Assembly (NCBI RefSeq): GCF_000247815.1
Contig: NC_021677.1
Coordinates: forward strand, 41,995,358 to 42,059,357
Source: Ficedula albicollis
Lineage: Eukaryota; Chordata; Aves; Passeriformes; Muscicapidae
Length of the DNA: 64,000 bases
Reading direction: 5' to 3'
In this document: positions 14,039 to 28,100 of the stretch, in pieces
Layout: each line of letters starts with the position of its first letter
Position numbering within the stretch: the stretch's first letter is position 1
Made by a program: the position numbers and the translations under genes
The notes under the pieces: generated by a model
Database searches by the model: none
Seen by the model: only the letters and a program-made list of their open reading frames with translations
What the model was told of the DNA's origin: nothing

Positions 14039-15035
14039 AAGGAAACTAATAAATATAATGAAAATAAAAAAGAGTGTGAGAGAGAAATGTATTAGGGGAC
14101 CGCGTATAGTAGGCTTTATGAAGTATTTTTCCCCCGTTGCCATAGTTGGCTATAAGCATTTTCCTCCTGCCTCCTCTCCCTTTGAACAAAACAGATTGAA
14201 TTATATTGACTAGTTTTTGCCATGAGGTGCAGATGGTCCATCAGTCTATACTCACAAGGCATATGTAGGGAAGCACCCGCCACTCCCTGCCTGCCCACCT
14301 GCACAGGGAGGAGTTTCACCTGCTGATGCCTTAATTCTAGAGAGAATAAGCTGTTTCACCTGCCAGGCAGAGGATCTCACTGCTCTGCTGTCTATTAAAG
14401 CACAAACCCTTTTCACATGTAGGTACCTACAGGCTGTTAGCTACTTCATCTATCCATGAACCCAACTGACATGACCCTTAGAATGTGATGGTTTCAGTTT
14501 TGGTTTGGGAAATGTAAATAACATTAAGGGACCTATTGGTTAGCTCATGCAGGACTGTGCAGTCTCACACAGTAGCTGCAGTGCTCCCCTGCACAAGGGA
14601 CCTCACCCTACCCTGAGCATGGGGCCAGCATAGCCTGGGGGTTTAGAGGCATCTGGTCCCTTCCAGCACGGTGCCAGGGACACTGAAGGTCATGCTCTTA
14701 CTGGGTCTGCAATGACAGAAGAGTCCAGGATATCTCCAGGATATCCATGGAGAAAAGTTGCAGCATGGGGATGCCATCCCAGGGCACAGGCACCACAAAC
14801 ACACCCACAGAGCTCCTGGAATCACACCTGCAGGCAACTCTGATATGGCTCTGTGCACTGCACAAGACACCCGTGTACACAGGTGGCTGCAGCTTGTGCC
14901 TCTGAACTGGGCAGTTCCAAAATAGGGAAGCCAAACGAAATCTGAAGAGCAAATTCAAGTTTTAAATTACATTTTAAATGGGTACTATTCCAGTGAACAG
15001 GCAGAGCAAACTGTCTTAGTCCACCAACTGATCAA

Positions 15036-15244
15036 TATCACCCAACATGAGTGTCAAAAAAGGCAGAGATCCTGATTATAGTTTACAGCCGTGGGACTTT
15101 TTTTTCCTGTAGAGGAGGGGACACGAGCAAGTCATCGCTTGGCTCATAGGAGCCTCGCCATTATGTGAGGTCAAATTCCTGATACATTTGTGTTTGAGTT
15201 TGAGGTGGAGGCGTTAGGAATGAATGCACCAGGAAGCCCTGAAC
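15036..15244 (+). repeat. Inverted repeat, left arm
   Basis: Left copy of the inverted pair. It contains gtcaaaaaaggcagagatcc near 15053 and ggctcataggagcctc near 15143. The matching right arm is at 16133-16431 on the opposite strand. Confidence 0.9.
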
Positions 15245-16132
15245 GCAGGAGTGTGCATCAGAGAGGTGAGTTGTGAACTTTGGAGATGGCAAAGGGGCAA
15301 GTTCCAGCAGGAGCAATTGGGTAGCAGACTTGAAACTTTGTGAGCTCTGAGAGACATCCTACTCAGAGGGAGATTGCTGGTCACAGCCCACTGCAGTGCT
15401 GGAGAGCTCAGAGTTTCACTTAAGACTGCACTTTTTAGGGCCACAAGAGAGTTGGCTTTAGCCATAGTAATTTTCCATGCTGGCTGCAATTCGGGTTGTT
15501 TGAAAGCTTTCAAAGCTTTCAAAGTAAAGATACACCTGGGTTGTTATTCAGGCAAGAAAAGTAAGTTTCCAGTTTTGCTGTTGAAAAGCAGGAGCTGATT
15601 AGACAGCACGAGTTCCTGGGAACAGACAGTGTTTCTGATAAGCTCAAGAGGAGCTGAGCCCAGATGCTGTTCATCAAGGCTGAGGCCTGGCAAGCATTTC
15701 TTACATTGTCGTGCATCCTAAGGCAGGGAGGAAGGGGACATGCACCACCACACCTTTTTTCAGACCATACCAAAGAGCTGTTTTTCTCTAGGCTTTAGTC
15801 AGGGCTGACTATCAAGACAGCTTTGTTTGGAGCCTCTTATGTTTTATCTGTTTTTACTTATGTTCTCTGTCCCCTGTATTTCTCTACAAAAACAGTACTT
15901 GGAAAGTAAGATTTGTTCCCATTCCACCCTCCTCAGTTCAGTTTTCTGGATATTTGGTCCATCTCTATTTCAAAACACTGCACAAGTCACAGCCCCGAGG
16001 AGGCTTTGTCACTCATGCCTGTTGCCACTCAGGTTGGTGTGTGGAGGAGCAGTGTACTAAAACTTTAGGTGTTCAGCTTAGTTTCTGACAGTGCACCTTA
16101 ACAGGCCTCCATGCCTGTTTCAGGGCTCAGGT

Positions 16133-16431
16133 GTTCAGGGCTCCCTGGTGCATCCATTCCTAACACCTCCACCTCAAACTCAAGCACAAATGCATCGGGA
16201 ATTTGACCTCACATAAAGGTGAGGCTCCTATGAGCCAAGTGATGACTCACTTGTCTCCCCCTCTCTATAGCAAACCAGTCCCATGTTTATAAACTATGAT
16301 CAGGATCTCTGCCTTTTTTGACACAGCCAAGTGATGACTCACTTGTCTCCCCCTCTGTACAGCAAGCCAGTCCCATGGTTATAAACTATGATCAGTATCT
16401 CTGCCTTTTTTGACATCCATGTTGGGTGATA
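16133..16431 (-). repeat. Inverted repeat, right arm with internal 92-bp duplication
   Basis: Reverse-complement partner of 15036-15244. A 92-bp segment beginning agccaagtgatgactcactt is present twice (16233 and 16325). The two copies differ at about five sites, so the duplication is not recent. Confidence 0.9.
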
Positions 16432-17369
16432 CTGAACTAGTGAGTTCATTTTGTTTGTGCCTCGCTTTCTCAGTACATAAAATGAGAGTAGTGAGCCCAT
16501 TACTCTCCCCGCCCCCCCTCCCCATCCAGGATGAAGTGAAAGGCTGCATCTGTGCGGTATAAACAAAGCCCTAATTTACATGTAAATGCATTTAATATCG
16601 CTGTAGCAGCAGAGTTGTAGCAGTGAAGCCCTCCTTGTGTGCAGGCAGCTTATGTCAGCAGAATGAAGCTCTTTTTTGAGCAGAACTTTACTGAGCACCA
16701 TCAGCTATATCAGCAAAAACACTGAATACCAATATAACTACATCCTCATTAGGACCTCAAGGCCCATAGTATTTTAATTTCTAACTACTTTCTAGGTGCT
16801 TAAATACTTTTGAGGAGCTGCACGTACCGATTGGGACTGTGGAAGTTACCCTCTTTCCATCAGAACCCTGCAGTCAGAGCAGATGTGGTCTCACTTTATC
16901 AATGGCTGCAGAGGTCTCTGAGAAACTCTGGTAGAGGGCCCAGAGCCCAGGAGAGCACAATGCTGTGGCTGACTTCAAGGGCAACATTGCTGCTGCTGCT
17001 TCTGATAGTGCTGTTAGTACTGCAGGAGACTGGACAGTTCTTCCTTATTCACCTCTTCCACGAGAACAACAACTCAAAGTGGTGTTCCCTTGGAAATGTC
17101 TTTGTTGATAGTTTTCATTTCATCCTGTACTGATGCTAATACAAAGGTGGCATATGAGAAGACAGCATACTGTGAGGACAGTGCTCTAGTACCTGAGCAG
17201 TGACCAAACCTTAGCTTGGAGAGGAAGGAAGGAGCAATTTGCCACCTTTCCAGCAAACTGCTTTTGAATTGCAAAATCTGATATTGGGGTGATGGGAACA
17301 CAGAAAGAACCTGCAGTTCAGTTCAGAGTAAAAGGTCAATACAGGAGAACAGAAGGCTGCTGTCTCTCC

Positions 17370-17446
17370 TTTTGGCAAGCATATTATTATAGATAGGACA
17401 GAGAGAAAGTTTTGGCAAGCATATTATTATAGATAGGACAGGGAGA
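17370..17446. repeat. Tandem duplication, 2 x 40 bp
   Basis: Copies begin ttttggcaagcatattatta at 17370 and 17410 and differ at a single site (gacagagag versus gacagggag). Confidence 0.85.
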
Positions 17447-18967
17447 GACAGACTTTGCCATACAGTGAAATGGAGCAAAGGAGAAAGCTAACAGAGTTCT
17501 TAACTACCTATAACTAGGGAGTTAAAAACTTTCCCTTCAAAGTCAAAAGAAGTAAAAGCCATACTTCACTTGAGGAGATGAAAAATGTTAGAGGCTGTGC
17601 ACCACCAAGAGGGGAAGTCTACCCCAGGACCAGGGATCAATACTTGGCCTTCCATCAGAGAAAGAGTGGGATGCTGCAGGCAGGACTGAGCACCCTTGTC
17701 TTTCCCACTCACCCTGCTCACAGTGTGTGATGCTCAGCAGCAGCAGCCAGACAGGGCTGCAAAGCTCACCCTGTGCTTGAGCCTCGACTGCAGGGGAGAC
17801 ATGTCTGTGTCCAAAAAGTGTAAGAGGAAACCATGGGAAATATTTCAAAGGTATAAATTAATAGGAAATTCATAAATATTCGTAGGAAAATCCCATCTCC
17901 AGTGAAGATGCTGCGTGGTTGCTGTATCAGGCATGGCCATAAGAGGGAAGTGTGTGCTCAGGCATTAGGTGCTTTCTCTGGGCTGGAGCAGTCCAGATGA
18001 GCTGGCTTTGGGCTCTGCAAGCACCATGGATGTGCCTGGGTCCCACCTCCTCTGCAGGGCTGAAAACAGGGCCAGTGCCTTCGGGGGCAGTGTGAGCTCA
18101 GCCACAGCCGAGTGTGCAGGTAGCGATGATGGGGCTGGGGTGAGAGGGGAGCAAGGTGGGAAAGAGAATTGTCACTCCCACTTCCTGGGAATAGGGGGAA
18201 GGTGAGATGTGCAGCCCTGAGAGAACTGGAGATGTCTTGTCCAGAGATGATGGGCAGTCAGCCGGGGAAATCTCATTCCAGTTTTATCCTCACACATATA
18301 GAGGTGTCTGGCTGTGTTAGCTGGATCATACTCAGATTAGGGCATTCAGGCTCAAGGATGGTGACACTGAGGTGCTTTTAGGAAGGGTAGGGGACCTCAG
18401 GAGAAAGAGAGCTGAAGCAAACAAGCTTGAAAGATTTAGAAAGAGGAAAAAGGTCCAAAGGGATACGGAGGAACCTGTTCTAGCTCTCGAAGGGAGATGT
18501 TTTGCCTGAAGCACTTCTACCAGCATTTTGTAGGCCACAAGAACAGAGCACGCAAGCTGTGTGACAGCCACAAGTGTCTTGGTTGTCAGCAGCCCTGTCA
18601 GACTCAGCTGGTTGCTACCCTCAGTCCTGGGCCATCCCTGCCTGCCTGCCTTGGCCACCTGCTTGTTAAAACTCACCACTGCATGGGGCAGAAAAGGACA
18701 CTGACACCATGGAATATGGGAACTCGAGGCTGTGCCTGCTGACTCCTAGGGACCCTGTGAGCTGGAGCTGGCATGTGTGCATGGCCGAGGAGTTTCTGCT
18801 TGCCTCCTGGAGATCCTGCAGGGTGCTTGGAGAAGAAACACTACTGAGATTGATTTCCTGCAGTTACTTGCTGAGAAATGTGAGCAGCAAATGACCAGAT
18901 CATCAGCTTCACATAGGCTGGCTCTGCAGAGAGGCATTCAGGCTTTTCCTTATAGATCTGTTTCTCT

Positions 18968-18972
<5 letters not shown>

Positions 18973-19003
<31 letters not shown>
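18973..19003. repeat. 31-base poly-T run
   Basis: An uninterrupted run of 31 T. It could be the reversed poly(A) tail of an old minus-strand retroposed sequence, but no parent element is recognisable beside it. Confidence 0.85.
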
Positions 19004-19004
<1 letters not shown>

Positions 19005-22000
19005 TCAGCAGCAGAAACAGAGGAAAATGAACAGGACAGAGTTGAATTTACTCCTTGTTCATGCCACAGCATGAAAACAAAATACATCTAAGAATAAACT
19101 GTACAAGAACTGTAGGCAGGTGTGGTGGCAAGGCTGGTGGAGACGGGGTGGGTGCAGCTTTTGGTGCCTGGCTGTGCATGTGTTGATCTTGTGCTCCCAG
19201 AGCATCCTATGTCAGTGCAGTAGAGGGACCTATAGCTGTAGGAGCAGGGACTGGGTGGCTCTCTAGAGGCATGGGTGGTATGGAGGGAGAGAGGTGAAGG
19301 AGTGTGAATTGCTCAGCACATACATGCTGTGTATTATGTAGGGACAGCAATGTTGCCCAGCAGGGGATGTGTTCTGGGCTAAGGGCAGGGGGTGGCTGTG
19401 CTGGGAATGGCTACAAATGACCACACGAGGTCACTTGGCAGTTAAATGAGGCGAAGAATTGCCATGGTGACTGCAATCTTCTCCCTGACAGATGCCAGGC
19501 TTCCAGGCAATAATTGTGCATTCCTCTAAAACCCCCAAACTCTCTCTCCCTCTTTTTGGGAAAGGTGGGGGCCATCCTGCCCCATCTCCAGACTGGGAGA
19601 ATGTAAACATATGGAGTATGGAGTGGTTTCTGCACACTCCATCTTTCAGTAGAAGGGGCCACTGTCTGGGTACCTCCTACTACTGCAGTGCATAGACAGA
19701 AGGGCTGTGGTTCAAATTGCTGTGGCACACTATGGTTCTTGCTCTGTGTGTCCACTCAGTGTCCCCAGGAGCAGCGAGGTCTGAGCCAGCTGCCAGCCCT
19801 TAGGCACAAAGTGCCTGTGTACAGAGAGCTGTGTGTTGGAGGACATCACACCCGTGCTGCAGGAGGTGCTCCAGGGAGATCACAGTGAACAGCTCCAATC
19901 CTGGTGCCACCAGGAGCTCGGGGCTCACCTGCGATAGGTACTGCAAGACTCCAAGGACAGACAAATGTGCACCAGAACATAAAGCCTTTTTGCACCTAGT
20001 GTATTCACACTTGCTTTTAGTGCCCTCACAGAACATGCTTTCTGTTATCATGTCCTATGCTGTTTTCCTGGCAAAGAAAGTACAACTGCATCTTTCAGGT
20101 ACCACAGGCGTTAAGGTGTGTTTCTCAGAGACTTCTGTATTTCATCTGCAGATACCTTACTCCTTTCAGCTTCAGAAGTCTTATTTGTTTCATCAGTTCT
20201 CTAGTTGTAAGTGGTCTGTGAAGCTATTATAAATCCTGTTTCTCCTGTGTTCTCAGTTAGAGGTTTGGAGAGCTGGTTACTTTGTGGTCTGTGAGGAAAA
20301 GTTGAAGGAGGAAAGGCTTTGTGGACTAAAAATGTTTGAAGATGCTTGGTTTGGGGAGCAACACTGATGCATCCTGCACAGACCCATCAGAAAAAGGTGG
20401 AAGGAAGAAACCAAGTAGATGATCATGCTGGTCCTGTAGGCTGAAGTACCACAGGAAACTAGGGAGGTGCTGTAGACCAGCAAGTAGGTCATTTCTGCTG
20501 CACTGGTATTTTGCAGACATGCAGAACACAGCTCAAGGCAAAGGTCCAGAGCTTCTCCTCGCTGATGTGCCCATTGCAGCATCTTCCCTTGAGTACTCAT
20601 CTTTTCCCTGTAACGGTTTTTGTTTAAAACAAAGAAAAGCATTCTAGACACTGACAAACAGGTATTGTCATCTTGCAGAGGGCTGGCAAAAGAACAAATA
20701 GCTGCACTTCAGTGGAGGTTCAGCAATCTTTCCACACAGCACAGACTTGCTAATTTGCATGGTCATGAGGTCTCATTGGAAAGATATTTTTAAATGAAAA
20801 AGCAAGGAAATGATGCAAAATAGATTTGAGCATATTCCAGGAGATAGCTAAATTTTTCATAGTGAAACCCAATATAGATCAGTCTGTGTGCTATGAACCT
20901 CTCATCACAGAAATATATCACAGGAGGCTTCTGCTATCTATTCTGGGCTGAACACTGACCTTGGCTATTAGATCTCAATTAAGCATGTATGTGAATCATG
21001 CTTCTTTCTCTTACACTTTTCTGCTGCAGAAAATAATATTCATGGAACCAAACACAAAGTACTTACAGAGTCACTTTCCAGATGGGACCCATGGTTTCTC
21101 AGTAGGTTTCATGTCACATGATAAAAAGAAAAAAAAAGCATTTTGAGTGTGAAATTCAGGGAAAGGAAGTATTAAACATCTGTGGAGTCAAAGATTGCAG
21201 CCTTCAGCACTGAGCCCCTCTGCTCTTCCAGAATGGTGTGCAGTGATGCTTGCAGCTGCAGGGGTTGAGTAGGCCACAGGGACAGAAAGAACATACTGTA
21301 TCTTCAATTCTTTATGCTTGCTCACCTGGTATCCTTCTTTCCTTTAATTTCTTCTTTATCATTTTGATCTAAGAGAAGGAAAGAATTGCTAGTGAATTTG
21401 ACAGTGGTGCTAATAAGACTATGCAAGACTTGCTATGGTGCTTAAGAGTCCTGTGCAAGCCACAGCCTGTCTGCAGACTTGTTCCACTTCCAGCTCAGGT
21501 AAATGCTGAACCATTAAAATAGCATGCCAAACTCAGATCTCTCCTGAAGCATAATTACAGTGTTGGGCCAGGAAGGGCTTGGAAACAATCATATCCCTGC
21601 ACTCATATTTGACAGGTCAGGTCTGGGGACTAGAGAAGTGTTGAGCCTCACCTTTATGCCTGGGAAGATCATGAAGCAGTTCCTTCTGGAAGATGTGCTA
21701 AGGTACATGCTATGCCAAAAGCAAAAGGGATGCCAATTTTCACTAGCCTTGTGATGAGGATTTGATGGAGCAATGTCATTGTGAAGAACAGAAGTTCTTC
21801 TGCAAGATGGAACAAAAGCCTGGCTTTAAAAGGGCCTGAGGCGTGTTTTCAGCTATGTGGACTGAAAAGAGGCTTATTTGTGTGCAGCATTCAGTGGGCT
21901 TTAGAATGGCTGCAGATTATTTGCAGTAGTTTGGCTAAAATCTTCCTGACCTGTCATAGACACCAGACAATCAGCAATTCTCCCAAGTCAGGTTTCATCA

Positions 22001-23149
22001 TAGCAATGGGAACAAGGTGACAAACTCAAACCACTCATCACTAGATTGGTGCAGTTCTGTGACAGCCTTTCCAGGTTATATTTGATGAAAGGTCAGGCTA
22101 ACATCTGACTCTAATCTTAGACGAATGTTGTCTGAAAAGCCAAGAGGGAAAAGGCCAGTGAAAACAAAAATGTACTGACTGGAGTGGCAGGAAGCTGTAT
22201 CTAAGCTCGGTCTCAGCCACTGGGACCAGATAAGAAGATGCCAAATCAATTCTCTCTGTTCTAGAAAAGATGGGACATGCTACTCAAGACCTGATAGTGA
22301 GGGTATGTTAGATTTTGGTGCTTGTCTCATATTCAGTGTATGTTTTTTTCCCACTTCTCTGCCTGCCCAGGCTGTGGTGAGTAGTGACACTTTGTCCTTG
22401 GAAGAAACTATTTCCAAACTTTTTTTTTGTTACCACTGCTGCTATAAATGTCTTGATGCTCCTCTCAGGTTTACTTTTTTCCAGCTCCATTCCATGATTC
22501 TTAGCTCTCATAATCTCAGAATTTGTTTAAGAAGTAATCCCATTATGAACCAGTGAGTCTTTCCAAAATTTAAATTCTGTCTGGAAACAAATCTAACTCC
22601 AAAGCTTTAGCATCAACCAACACCTCTGCCTGGACTGATTGTTTTCAGAAAGAACAGTGCTTTGAAAGATGAGTCTCCTTTCCAGGCTGTGTGCTCTCTT
22701 TTGGCTACTCCATCATTTCCAAATCAATAGCTGTCTCTGATTGCCCCCCCTCCCCTCTAGATCCTGCACTTTGCTACCTCATTTTGGTTTTAATTTGCCA
22801 CAGCAAAATTGCAGTCATTTTTCCCCCACCCTAATTAAGAAACCTATCCGTTAAGGAGAAAGAAAACAAAAACAAAACCTTCTTATCTAAGCCCTTAGTG
22901 CAGAACACAGGAGGAATGATTGGTGAGATGATCACCTCTAGAAAGCCAAAGCCTTTATTGATTCTTCTGGCCTTCCTCAGTAAACACAGAGCGAGTATTT
23001 TGAATTCACCTACAAGGAAGCTAAAAGTTAATGTAAAATACGGACTTCTCAACATCAGACGAGAAAGGGACTGTATGTCTTCTAGGCTGACTCACTTTTT
23101 ATTCTCTATACATAGTTTAACAAGAATATTTGGAGACTGTTTCATTGTG

Positions 23150-23320
23150 CCTCATAGATTCATGGCATCATTTAGTTTGGAAAATACCTCTAAGATCATC
23201 CAGTCCAAGCATAAATCTAACACCTAAACCTAAACCTTGGCTGTAGTTGACAGCCATGTCCACCACTAAACCAAGTCCCTAAGCACCATTTCTACACGTA
23301 AGTGTGAATGCCACCTCACA
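23150..23320 (-). mobile_element. CR1 LINE fragment, antisense
   Basis: The plus strand carries the reverse complement of a CR1 3' end. It has ggaaaatacctctaagatca near 23178, then agtccaag and the diagnostic ccaccactaaaccaagtccc near 23260. It is a short 5'-truncated remnant. Confidence 0.85.
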
Positions 23321-24799
23321 TTACCTCTCCTTCAGTTTCCCCACATTTTGTTATAAACTGGCCTTGCTTCTGAACTTCTAGGGGCTAATGGTCCTGACCT
23401 ATGCTTTGGAAGAGCTTTGAGATAATGAAACAGATTAGAAAAGCTGTATTGTGGGCAGGTGGCAGCAGCACTGAGCTCTTGAATTAAGGAAATAAGCATT
23501 GAGTGATGGTGAAGGAAGGCACGACAACCCCAGTGCTGCGATGTATGATTACATGGACAAAAAGGCTACACAGAGAAGCTCAGGGAAGAGTCCACTACAC
23601 ATGGAGATTTTGTGGAAGAGAACATTCAACAGCCCCACAGGAAAAGGTCAGAGACAGAATAATCTCTACTGACACAGAAAAAGACAAGATGGGAAGTGTC
23701 TGCACAAGGTTAAAACGTTTGCTTCCTTGTCCAGAGAAACAAATATCTCTGTTCTGAAAAGAGGGAAGGCTACTATAGGTTTTTCCAGACTTTATCCCCT
23801 CTCTCCTTCACCCCTGAGCCAGTGGAAGTGGTACTTTCCATGATGCCTATCTGAATACAAGCCCTAGCTTCGAATAAAAATGAGGTCTGACTCCCTGCTG
23901 TACTCCAGAGACTTATTCACCACCTTGGAGAGATAAGCATTTAGCTGATTAAGTTCAGTCTCTGTGCATACTCAGCTTCTTCAAAGGAGGGGGTGAAATA
24001 ATTACAGGAACCAGATGGGGATCGTGCCTGCTGGACTAAAATTACTCTGATATTCCAGATTGTTCCTCTTCTCTCTGGGAAGTCAAGAGCAGAATCCTTC
24101 AGAGCAGGACCTGCTACAGAAGTCCAGATCAGCTTGCATTAAGAACATTAAAATATCCTTTTGAGACTGGTTTCCCAGAGGAAGAAAGCATATGTTCTTA
24201 TGGGTTGTGCATGCGTTAAACTTGGTGTGTTCTCACATTTCTGTCCAGTAATTTTGAAACCTGTTGCTCTATTTTAGTTAGAGTTTATAAATTTCACAGC
24301 AAAGTTCCTGCAGGTAGTAGACAGAAGAGAGGGGACCCTATAAATATCCTGATGCAGGAAAATGGTTCACTGTGCATGTATTAGACTCTGGGGACATCAC
24401 ATAGGAAAAAATGACATATAAGTACTCATCTAGATTAAAATCTTCAGTGAGAACTCAATTTTTCAGGAACAGAAATTCATAGGGGACCATAGTCCATTCA
24501 TTCTGCACCTCACAAAACTACTACTTTTATTTCGTTATGATGTAGATGGGAGGAAAAATGATTTTATTTAGGAAACACGGTAAAATAGTCGATCTAGTGC
24601 ATCTAGCAGATTTAGGAACTAGATTTCAGAAGTCAGTTTGTTGTTGACTCCCTGATAGTAAGAGAAACTAGCCCTAGCAGAGAGAGAGTGGTGCAGCAGC
24701 TGAAATCAGACAAGGTTCTGAACAGAGCTAAACTAAATAAAGGTGGGGGTCCAGAGCACTTTATGGGGAAATGTGGTTCCTGGGGTCCTTCCATGTAGC

Positions 24800-25130
24800 T
24801 CAGAGTAGACTAAGGGGAGATGGTCTAACAGTAGACTTCAATTACTTGTAGGAGAGTTACAGAGAGACTGACAGCAAACTCCTGGTAGTAATTGATGGTA
24901 AGAAAGGGGCAGAGAGAATGGATAGAGTTTGTATTCGGGGAAACAGGTGAAATTTCTTCATAAGGTGAGTATGACAGCACTGGGCACAAGTTACTGAAAG
25001 AAATGGTTGAGTCTCCATCACAGAAGGTTTCTAAGTCTCATGTAGACAACAGCACTAATTCCTAGTGGGAGGTTGGACTAGACACCTCCAGAGGTCTCTT
25101 CAACCACCATTTCTATGGTCCTTTACCTTC
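24800..25130 (+). mobile_element. CR1 LINE 3' fragment, sense
   Basis: The sense-strand CR1 3' region reads from taaggggagatggtctaaca through ttgagtctccatcacagaag to gggaggttggactagacacc and ctccagaggtctcttcaacc, finishing with catttctatggtcc. This is the standard CR1 tail. It is 5'-truncated and decayed. Confidence 0.85.
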
Positions 25131-28100
25131 TATCCAGATGAGTATGCAAGAAAACAGCCTGTATGAGCAAAGCTGTCACTTAAAAGAATAGCAACTTTTA
25201 TCTCACCTCAACTTTACCAGAGGACATATGAACATAGTCATTGTTCAATTCCTTGTATAGAAAAATGGTTTTATTAAGGTGATTATTATTTGCTGAGTAT
25301 AAATAATGAAACTTATTTTGTACTGTGCCAAACTTGTGTCAGACACATCTTACGCCTCCTATAGAACTGTAGCACTATACTATAGACTATCTTCAACAAG
25401 CTTTGATTGTTAGGATTTACGGAGGCATCAGCAGACCATGGATGTCACTAGTTTTCTCTAAGCCTCTTGCATAAAGCTTATAAAAAAAAAAAAGCCTTTT
25501 ATATATGGGTCTTTGAGGCCTCTATCAACCCTGCTGATCATAAATGTCTGCAGGCCATGTACTTTGTTAACTTTTTGAGGTAATGTGTTCAGACTCAGGC
25601 AAGTTTTACGATTTCATCAGAGCTAAAGTATGCTTAGAGCACACTGAATTATTGCTCAATTAATTTTGCATCCTAATTAAGTAGAAGACATTCTTATCAC
25701 TGACAAGTCTCTTTTCTGTGTTCAATCTATCCTGTTTCAAGTGTGATGCAGAGAATAACATATGAATAGAACATGACAGATCTGAGCTGCTGTCTGCACT
25801 CCATAAGATACTGGCCAGCTTCACCCCAGCCAGGGCAGTGATGTTGCTGCTGTCTTGGCACTCCCTACCCAGCTTCCTTCCCCAGCCACTTGCTTCTCTC
25901 TACCTACTAGCTCAGCAGAGCACACAGCAAAATAGAGGAGCTTAGGTGCACCTTGCTACAATAGGTAGAAATATCTGCTGCGAAACAGTGAGGAAAAAAT
26001 GTCAACAAGCTCTCAAAGAAAGGAAAAATACCTAAGATGAGAACCATTCCAGCAGCAGGCAGAGTTTTAGGGACTACCTTGCCCATGAGTTACTGCCTGG
26101 CAGCATGGAGAGCCCATGCAGTAAATCTGTCTTGGGCACTAGCCAGCAGTCCAGTTGTAATACTGGATTGTTCTAGCACAGTTCTCTCAAGAGGACTGAA
26201 ATTTTTTAGTTTGTGCAGGCAGCTTCCTCTTTTGCTTCCAGTATTCATCCCACTGCACTTTCTCATTTAACTGGAGATTTATTTTTCCTTTATTCTTGAT
26301 TAAAAAAAGCAGTAATTGTTAGACAGCTAGCTCTATCTATAGATCACATAATGAACAGCATACATGTGGTAAACAATGTGCTGCATTTCCAGGTGGCTTT
26401 GAAAGAAACACATGCTTATCTTCCTGTAATCAACTCATTACATAAATTTTCCTGCAGAATTGGTCCAGATGTCCTCTTCTTCCCCTCCTCTCCCTCAGAA
26501 GAACAACAAACTACAGAGATTATCTCAGTATGCACCTATATGAACACAAGCAATTATTTGTGGTACCTATAGATACAAAAATTTGACCAGTGCTATGAAA
26601 AAATCCTTCTATGGCATCACAAACCCAAGCAAATGCGGTGCAAATGTCAGACTCGTAAAGCTGTGTAGAGTATGTCAGTGATTCCTGAGTGTATTAATGG
26701 ATGCAGCCCTATTCCTTGCCTTCTTCCCAGGACTTGCTGCCTCTTTGAAATTATGTTCTGGAAGCATAGTTTGCAGAGCCTGCAGAAGTCCTGTGGTTTG
26801 CTCACTTGCACTCCATTCTGCTCTGGTCACAGAACCAATGATCCTGCTAGGCTGGCAGCTCAGGAAATTCTCTCTTGTTGTTTCTCATGGTACACGGATG
26901 CTTTTTTTTTTCTGGGTCATTTCCCATATGTCCATTTCTGGGTCATGGACTTTTCATTTTTTGTATGTCTGAAACAGAACTACATCAGGACTGTCTTAAA
27001 ATGGCATTAGGTAAAAAGCTTGACTGTAAGTAACTCAGCAAATTCTCAACTCAGTCACACCTAAACATGTGGTTAAACATAAACATAAACTTTCTAAACA
27101 TAAGGCTTCAATGGACTGGATACTTCTCATGACCAACTGCTATCAGTAGTTTGCAGCATTTACTAGAATTTTTACCTGCAATATGGTTTCTTGTCTTTGA
27201 ATCACAGGAACAACTGAATCCTGGCATAAATGATTGCTTGTCAAATATATTTATAGGGAACAAAAGACATGAAAACCATGAACAAGTCAGCCTGTGACAT
27301 GAAGAAACCAGCTCCTGTTCATCACCTTCTAATTCCATGATTCTGTCCTGTCTCACCATCAGATAGGAGTGAGTTGGACAATCTCTGCTTCCTTTTCCAG
27401 AGTGAAGAGCAGTCAATCTGCCTTCTCAGTTAGGAAAACAGATATTCCTCTCCATCCTTCTACATCTTCAGGTGCAACTAAGGGAGCTTCGTTGTTTTCT
27501 GAGCTTGACTCACTCAGCTTTCTTTTCTGGTCATGTTGTAATCTCTCTGCATAATACATTCACTCAGGGCTGAGCTGTAAATATACCATGCCCAGGCTAC
27601 AGAAAGGACACACATCTAGCATAAAGATATTAAAACTCATATCTGATTATTTTAGACCTTAAGTTACTGGAACTCTTTGCAGTATTGTATAAGGAATGAA
27701 TTGCATGCACACACACATTCACCTCCTACGAAATAAGCAGACCGGACACTTCACCCATGAGGAAAAGCTGCCATGTATGTATTAAATTGGACTTTGATAC
27801 TGCAGGCAACACCCCTCTGCAACTGCCCAACAAACCCTGAACTGCCCATAAGCAAAGCAGCCCTGCAGACATATGCAGGGCTCCTCCACGGGAGCTGGCA
27901 GATTGCAGAGGCAGTAGATCCAAAACAAGCCTGGAGGGAACTGCACAAGAGATACAGCAGCATTAACAATACACTGAAACAACTAACAGGGAGAAAAAGA
28001 AAAGAAGAAAACAGCCAGCCCAAAACTGATAGAGATCTTTAATTTAAAAACCAAGTAAGTTTATTCACTGGGAAAGTGCAACAAAATACCCCAGGGATAG

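Larger units (their letters stand above)
15036..16431. mobile_element. Possible 1.4-kb inverted-repeat (foldback) element
   Basis: A ~209-bp arm at 15036-15244 recurs in reverse complement at 16133-16431, where it carries an extra 92-bp tandem duplication. Arms start tatcacccaacatg at the outer ends and end agccctgaac at the inner ends; similarity stops sharply at both. By eye, identity is roughly 85-90%. The 8 bp outside each arm are ctgatcaa (left) and ctgaacta (right), 6 of 8 matching, possibly a decayed target-site duplication. The ~890-bp interior has no recognisable coding sequence. The alternative is two independent insertions of one dispersed repeat in opposite orientation. I do not recognise the family. 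Confidence 0.55.

Noticed and set aside
19831..20657. Open frames of 133 (plus) and 126 (minus) codons in the intergenic region
   Set aside because: No similarity to any protein I know and no splice or promoter context. Such lengths are expected by chance in 64 kb.
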